In this document: positions 60,584 to 64,000 of the stretch, piece after piece
Position numbering within the stretch: the stretch's first letter is position 1
Layout: each line of letters begins with the position of its first letter
NCBI GenBank assembly: GCA_035293765.1
Contig: DATGMF010000022.1
Location: 35,998 to 99,997, forward strand
Length of the DNA: 64,000 nucleotides
From: DASRHT01 sp035293765
GTDB lineage: Bacteria > Chloroflexota > Ktedonobacteria > Ktedonobacterales > Ktedonobacteraceae
Reading direction: 5' to 3'
The notes under the pieces: generated by a model
What the model saw: only the letters and a program-made list of their open reading frames with translations
Told to the model about the DNA's origin: nothing
Database searches by the model: none
Program-made: the position numbers and the translations under genes

Positions 60584-61495
60584 TTAGCGGCGCTGCCCAA
60601 TAGTTACCTGGAGGGTCTGCAACGCGCTGCCCCGAATTACATCAACTGGAACAGCTTTGCCCACACGCTCGCCGGTCAGAAGCACTTGCAGGTCTTCCGA
60701 GTCGTTGATGGCATGACCATCGATGGCGACCAGGATATCCCCGACGAGTACGCCGCCGCGCTGAGCGGGGCTGTTCTCATCAACTTTGACAATGAGTAAG
60801 CCATGCTCTTGCGCGCGCCCGGCGCGTTGAGCTGTAGGCAGCGAGATTAACTGGCTGCTGATGCCCAGGTAGCCGCGCTTGATGTAGCCATGTTTCGCCA
60901 GTGCATCGGCTACGCGCTGAGCAATGGCTATGGGGATTGCCAGCGCGACGCTGTTCACCAATCCGGTCGTCAGGATGCCAAGAACATGGCCCTGTACGTC
61001 GATGAGTGGCCCTCCTGAGAAGCCGGGATACGGGGTTGCGTCGGTGCGAATGTAGCGTTCGAGTACTACGCCTCTCCCTGTCCGCAGTGGACCACCAATG
61101 GTACTGACGATGCCGACGCTTGCCGTTGGTCCCTCGCCGCTGGAGCCGCCTATCGCCATCACCAGTTGACCAACGCGAGCCTGCTCGGTAGCGGCGGTGG
61201 CCGGTTCAACGCCAAGTTCGGCTACGCGTAGTAACGCCAGATCGGTCGCCAGGTCGCGCCCCACAAACTGGGCTGCCAATGTGCGTTTATCATGCGTTTG
61301 AATGCTAAGGTCGTCCTCGCGCTCAAGCACATGGTCGGCGGTCAATATAAGATTGGGGGCATACACGACCCCGCTGGCGGGGTAGCGTTGCCGCCCGTTG
61401 ACGAGGACGAGCGCCGGGCTCACCTGCTCGACGGCGTCCGCCATCTGATTGGAAAGTGCGCGTAATAGTTGCGTATTGTTTGTTACCTGTTCCAT
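60584..61495 (-). CDS. HtrA-like serine protease with one PDZ domain, no signal peptide
   Basis: 303 residues. Triad: His near 55 (LTADHVL), Asp near 85 (ATDLALL), Ser near 160 (YPGFSGGPL). The oxyanion-loop segment FSGGPL replaces the usual NSGGPL, and the Asn normally before Ser is Phe. A PDZ domain occupies about 200-300 (GYLGISSQLIS, NSPAQRGGVLVGDILVAIDG). There is no N-terminal signal, which contrasts with periplasmic HtrA. AGGAAA is 7 bases upstream of ATG. It is first of a two-gene unit and is divergent from the membrane-anchored HtrA across an intergenic gene relic. Confidence 0.82.
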   Translation of the reverse strand: MEQVTNNTQLLRALSNQMADAVEQVSPALVLVNGRQRYPASGVVYAPNLILTADHVLEREDDLSIQTHDKRTLAAQFVGRDLATDLALLRVAELGVEPATAATEQARVGQLVMAIGGSSGEGPTASVGIVSTIGGPLRTGRGVVLERYIRTDATPYPGFSGGPLIDVQGHVLGILTTGLVNSVALAIPIAIAQRVADALAKHGYIKRGYLGISSQLISLPTAQRAGRAQEHGLLIVKVDENSPAQRGGVLVGDILVAIDGHAINDSEDLQVLLTGERVGKAVPVDVIRGSALQTLQVTIGQRR

Positions 61496-61619
61496 AACGT
61501 TTTCCTATCCTTAGCTGCTTGCTATAGGAGATCAACTCTCTACCTGTACTATATCCTGCTTGCATGGGGTGGGGCATCACCTGTTCGGCTAGTTTGGCAC
61601 CTGGAAAAAAGGCTAGTTT

Positions 61620-61860
61620 TTAAGCGGTTCTGGCTGCTTGCAGGAATGCTCTCACCAACGGGTGGGCAATGCGCTTGAACGCGGACCGCTCTGGCTGGAA
61701 AAGCGTTCCAATGAAAAAGGGATGCTGCTCAAGCTCGATATTATCCCGATCATGATACATGAAAAGCGCCGGATAGTCATTACCTGATCCCCCTGTTGAA
61801 ATTCGTCTCAGTGTTCGAGATACAAGCCCTGCTAGCTCAGGTATTGGTGTGAGGCAACGA
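61620..61860 (-). pseudogene. Relic of a class I glutamine amidotransferase (CTP synthase C-terminal-like) gene
   Basis: One minus-strand frame reads GLVSRTLRRISTGGSGNDYP, ALFMYHDRDNIELEQHPFFI, GTLFQPERSAFKRIAHPLVR and AFLQAARTA, then stops at 61620-61622. HPFFIGTLFQPERS followed by HPLVRAFLQAA matches the extreme C-terminus of amidotransferase domains related to CTP synthase, where HPFF and the His/Gln-Pro-Glu triad segment occur. No start codon or upstream catalytic part exists, and the frame enters the promoter region of the HtrA-like gene. I read it as the residual 3' end of a deleted gene. Confidence 0.5.
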
Positions 61861-61890
61861 GAGCCCGCGTATGAGGGAAGGATAATTTCG

Positions 61891-63075
61891 ATGCAGAATA
61901 TGCAGCATTCAAATGAAGATGCACCTTTGTCAACTCAACCCCAGGCGTATCAGGCGGGATCTGGTCCGAAACGCTCCGGTAAAGGGCTACGCGCGGGCGC
62001 TATTCTTGCTTTGGCACTGGCGATTGCGTCGGTCTTTGGTATTGGTCTCTTTGCAGGTTGGCAATTTGGCAGCAGCGCCGGTACACTACCTACTACCGGC
62101 AACCCCAGAACAGGCATACCGGCACTGACCGGTGACAATATTGAAGCCGTCCGCGAGGCGGTGGTGGCGAAGGTCAGGCCGACGGTAGTGCAGATTAATG
62201 TGACTACCCAGAATGGCGGAGGGCTGGGGTCTGGCGTGATTATCGATCCACGGGGATACATCGTTACTAATAATCACGTCATTGAGGGTGGACAAAAGAT
62301 AGAGGTCGTCCTTTATGATGGGCGAACGCTTCCCGCGCAAATTGTGGGTACCGCGCCCGATGACGATCTGGCGGTAGTAAAGATAGATCCATCTGAAACA
62401 AAGTTGGCCGTTGCTGAACTCGGCGATTCCTCGAAATTGCAGGTAGGGCAGGAAGTACTGGCTGTGGGAAATCCGCTTGGTATCACGCAGACGGTTACGA
62501 ACGGTATTGTCAGCGCGCTGGATCGCAACGTAGCCGATGGTCCCAACGGCTCGATATTGCCGGGGACCATTCAGACTGATGCTCCAATCAACCCGGGCAA
62601 TAGTGGCGGCGCGCTGGTGAATTTGCAGGGCAACCTGATAGGTATCCCCACTCTTGCAGCTCTGGACCCGCAATTTCGCACACCTGCGAATGGCGTGGGC
62701 TTTGCCATTCCATCCAATCGGGTCAAGTTCATCGTGCCGCAGATCATTGAGTCGGGCAAGGTGACACGAACGGGGCGCGCTGCTTTAGGGGTACAGGTCG
62801 CCAGCGTCGATCCTGTGATTGCCGCTCAGAACAACTTGCCTGTTGATCATGGCGCATTGATTACGGCTGTGACTCCGGGCGGTCCTGCCGCGGCAGCAGG
62901 ACTGCAAGCCGGTGATATCATCGTCCAGGTCGATGATAAGGCTATTACTAACGTCTCTTCGTTGAGTAGCGCGCTCGTTAGCAAAAATCCGGGAGATAAA
63001 GTCGCTGTGGGTATCTATCGCGGCAATCGGCAGTTGACCGTGAACGTAACATTGGGGGAGCTGCCTGCTAGATAA
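61891..63075 (+). CDS. Membrane-anchored HtrA/DegP-like serine protease with PDZ domain
   Basis: 394 residues. A cytoplasmic tail of about 35 residues, a single membrane span (GAILALALAIASVFGIGLFAG), then the protease domain outside: His near 138 (VTNNHVI), Asp near 168 (DDDLAVVKI), Ser near 246 (NPGNSGGALVN). The PDZ domain spans about 290-390 (RAALGVQVASVDP, GPAAAAGLQAGDIIVQVDD). It is the classical form for quality control of extracytoplasmic proteins. GGAAGGA lies 8 bases before ATG 61891; the frame opens at a GTG at 61849 without such support. Confidence 0.88.
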   Translation: MQNMQHSNEDAPLSTQPQAYQAGSGPKRSGKGLRAGAILALALAIASVFGIGLFAGWQFGSSAGTLPTTGNPRTGIPALTGDNIEAVREAVVAKVRPTVVQINVTTQNGGGLGSGVIIDPRGYIVTNNHVIEGGQKIEVVLYDGRTLPAQIVGTAPDDDLAVVKIDPSETKLAVAELGDSSKLQVGQEVLAVGNPLGITQTVTNGIVSALDRNVADGPNGSILPGTIQTDAPINPGNSGGALVNLQGNLIGIPTLAALDPQFRTPANGVGFAIPSNRVKFIVPQIIESGKVTRTGRAALGVQVASVDPVIAAQNNLPVDHGALITAVTPGGPAAAAGLQAGDIIVQVDDKAITNVSSLSSALVSKNPGDKVAVGIYRGNRQLTVNVTLGELPAR

Positions 63076-63390
63076 GCATTTCCTTGACGATTGAATGGGA
63101 GTCAAAAGATATTCCTCTCTCATAGCACTGAGTCGTCTGGTCAGACTTGCGCACAAAGGTCTTTCGCTCCCTTACTGCCTGCAGGCCATTCTACCGCCCA
63201 CCATCAGAAAAAACTTCTCCGATCTTGCTCTTTCCGTGGCATCGAGCAGGGCTATTTACTTCTTCTTTTTTTGCCCCCTTCGGGGGCGAGGGAGGAGAAG
63301 AATGAGCGGGGACACCCCGCGCCCCGCAAGGGGCAGTGCCCCATAGGTGCGAACGTAAGCGAAAAGAACCGTTCCAACGGAAGAAGAGAC
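63076..63390. other. Intergenic region with GC-rich hairpins bordering the transposase
   Basis: Contains GCCCCC-TTC-GGGGGC (63273-63287) after a T-run, and palindromic G/C-rich blocks at about 63304-63345. I cannot find the insertion element's end with confidence. No gene is supported. Confidence 0.45.
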
Positions 63391-64000
63391 TCATGTACTC
63401 AAGGCGGCGAGCACGGGCTCGAAGAGCGTGCGAACCGGGCTCTCTTGCAGGTTCCGCGCTTGCGGATGCACACGCCACAAGCGGACAATGGCATCCACAT
63501 GCTCCTGAAGCTGCGACCACGTCCAGGGACCCAGCAGCATCGTACGCAGGCTCTCTACCAGCGTCGCGCACACCTGCCAATTGCTCAGAGGGGCTCGCTC
63601 GATTTGCTCGGGCTCACGGCTGGCATCAGCCTGCTCACGCAAGAGCCTGGCTTGCCGTTCCATCAAGAGCCAGCCCACCAGCAATCCTGCTAACACGGCC
63701 TGGTTGCTCGTGAGATCCCAGCTGCGCAGACGATGCATGCGCACCAACTGCTTGAGCCGTTTGAAGAGCAGCGCAATCTGCCAGCGGCTGCGATAGAGCG
63801 CCAGGACCATCTCCCAGGACCAGTGCTCTTCCTTGAGTGAGGTGAGCACCAGGAGCCAGGAGGTGACCTCAATGGTCAAGGGCTGGTTCTTGCTCCCATG
63901 CTTACGGGCCTTGCTTCGGCGTTTGCGATGTGCTCGCGTGGCGGCTGCTTCGCTGAGGCGCTGGGCCAGCAGGCGAAAGCGCACCCGGCGTTTGCCGATG
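63391..64000 (-). CDS. IS4-type transposase, C-terminal part (continues beyond the window)
   Basis: The minus frame is open to the window edge; residues IGKRRVRFRL run in from outside, and 203 codons are visible. The Y-x2-R-x3-E-x6-K box of IS4-type DDE transposases is recognisable as YRSRWQIALLFKRLK, but the Glu position is Ala (codon GCG). Either the enzyme is inactive, or this group uses another acid. The C-terminal half, about 130 residues, is helical. The remainder lies outside the window, so family and length cannot be fixed. A terminal inverted repeat was not found. Confidence 0.7.
   Translation of the reverse strand, partial: IGKRRVRFRLLAQRLSEAAATRAHRKRRSKARKHGSKNQPLTIEVTSWLLVLTSLKEEHWSWEMVLALYRSRWQIALLFKRLKQLVRMHRLRSWDLTSNQAVLAGLLVGWLLMERQARLLREQADASREPEQIERAPLSNWQVCATLVESLRTMLLGPWTWSQLQEHVDAIVRLWRVHPQARNLQESPVRTLFEPVLAALST

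Noticed and set aside
63091..63693. 200-residue plus frame near the window end
   Set aside because: It runs antisense to the transposase and through GC-rich hairpins.
1..64000. CRISPR array, rRNA or tRNA genes
   Set aside because: No regularly spaced repeats and no tRNA- or rRNA-like sequence was noticed by eye; a tRNAscan or CRISPR search was not possible.

Overview
The window (GC a little above 50%) looks like chromosome of a Chloroflexota bacterium, most likely class Ktedonobacteria. Pointers are a DUF6585-like membrane protein, an F420-type LLM oxidoreductase, a MenA-type prenyltransferase, DUF5996, large HTH/AAA ATPases, sensor proteins with dCache domains and an IS4-type transposase. 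This placement is inference; there is no rRNA gene in the window.

Layout. 1-1656: end of a sugar ABC transporter operon (two permeases). 1657-2100: decayed coding debris carrying an orphan copy of a promoter-leader element. 2101-4380: APH-like kinase, VOC protein, DinB-like protein. 4482-4737: a self-contained candidate structured RNA with its own promoter. 4906-9335: small membrane protein, then two ATPases, one fused to an Xre-type HTH and one to a polytopic membrane domain. 9337-13126: M19 dipeptidase, two tiny membrane proteins, a DRG/Obg-like GTPase. 13449-28340 (minus strand): a ten-gene, tightly coupled exopolysaccharide/O-antigen operon. It reads aminotransferase, oxidoreductase, acetyltransferase, GT4, priming sugar transferase, Wzz/BY-kinase, Wzy-like ligase, C5-epimerase-GT4 fusion, Wzx-GT4 fusion, GT4. 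The first three genes resemble the WbpE/WbpB/WbpD route to a diacetamido-uronic acid; the rest would prime, extend, flip, polymerise and control chain length.

28341-36631: a frameshifted small membrane protein between two related hairpins, an SDR enzyme, a 1079-residue BNR/VPS10-like propeller protein, and two tandem dCache proteins without an output domain. 37478-42605: a potassium-type module: KdpD-like kinase, KdpE-like regulator and a KimA-like APC permease preceded by 11-bp-phased direct repeats. 42714-50092: hypothetical protein, phospholipase C-like protein, microprotein, ChrB-N protein, MenA-like enzyme, multi-PAS histidine kinase. 50289-50664: probable group II intron relic. 50677-53087: mercury operon merR-orf40-merE-merA with a MerR-type operator. 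53255-59782: acetyl-CoA synthetase, ArgRS, an LLM oxidoreductase with the second promoter-leader copy, DUF5996 protein. 59933-63075: three trypsin-like (HtrA-family) proteases around an amidotransferase gene relic. 63391-64000: transposase running off the window end.

The items I find most worth following are the structured RNA at 4482-4737, the duplicated promoter-leader (1668-1744 and 57568-57656), the KdpDE/KimA module with its phased operator, the HTH-ATPase/membrane-ATPase pair, and several microproteins that standard gene calling would miss.
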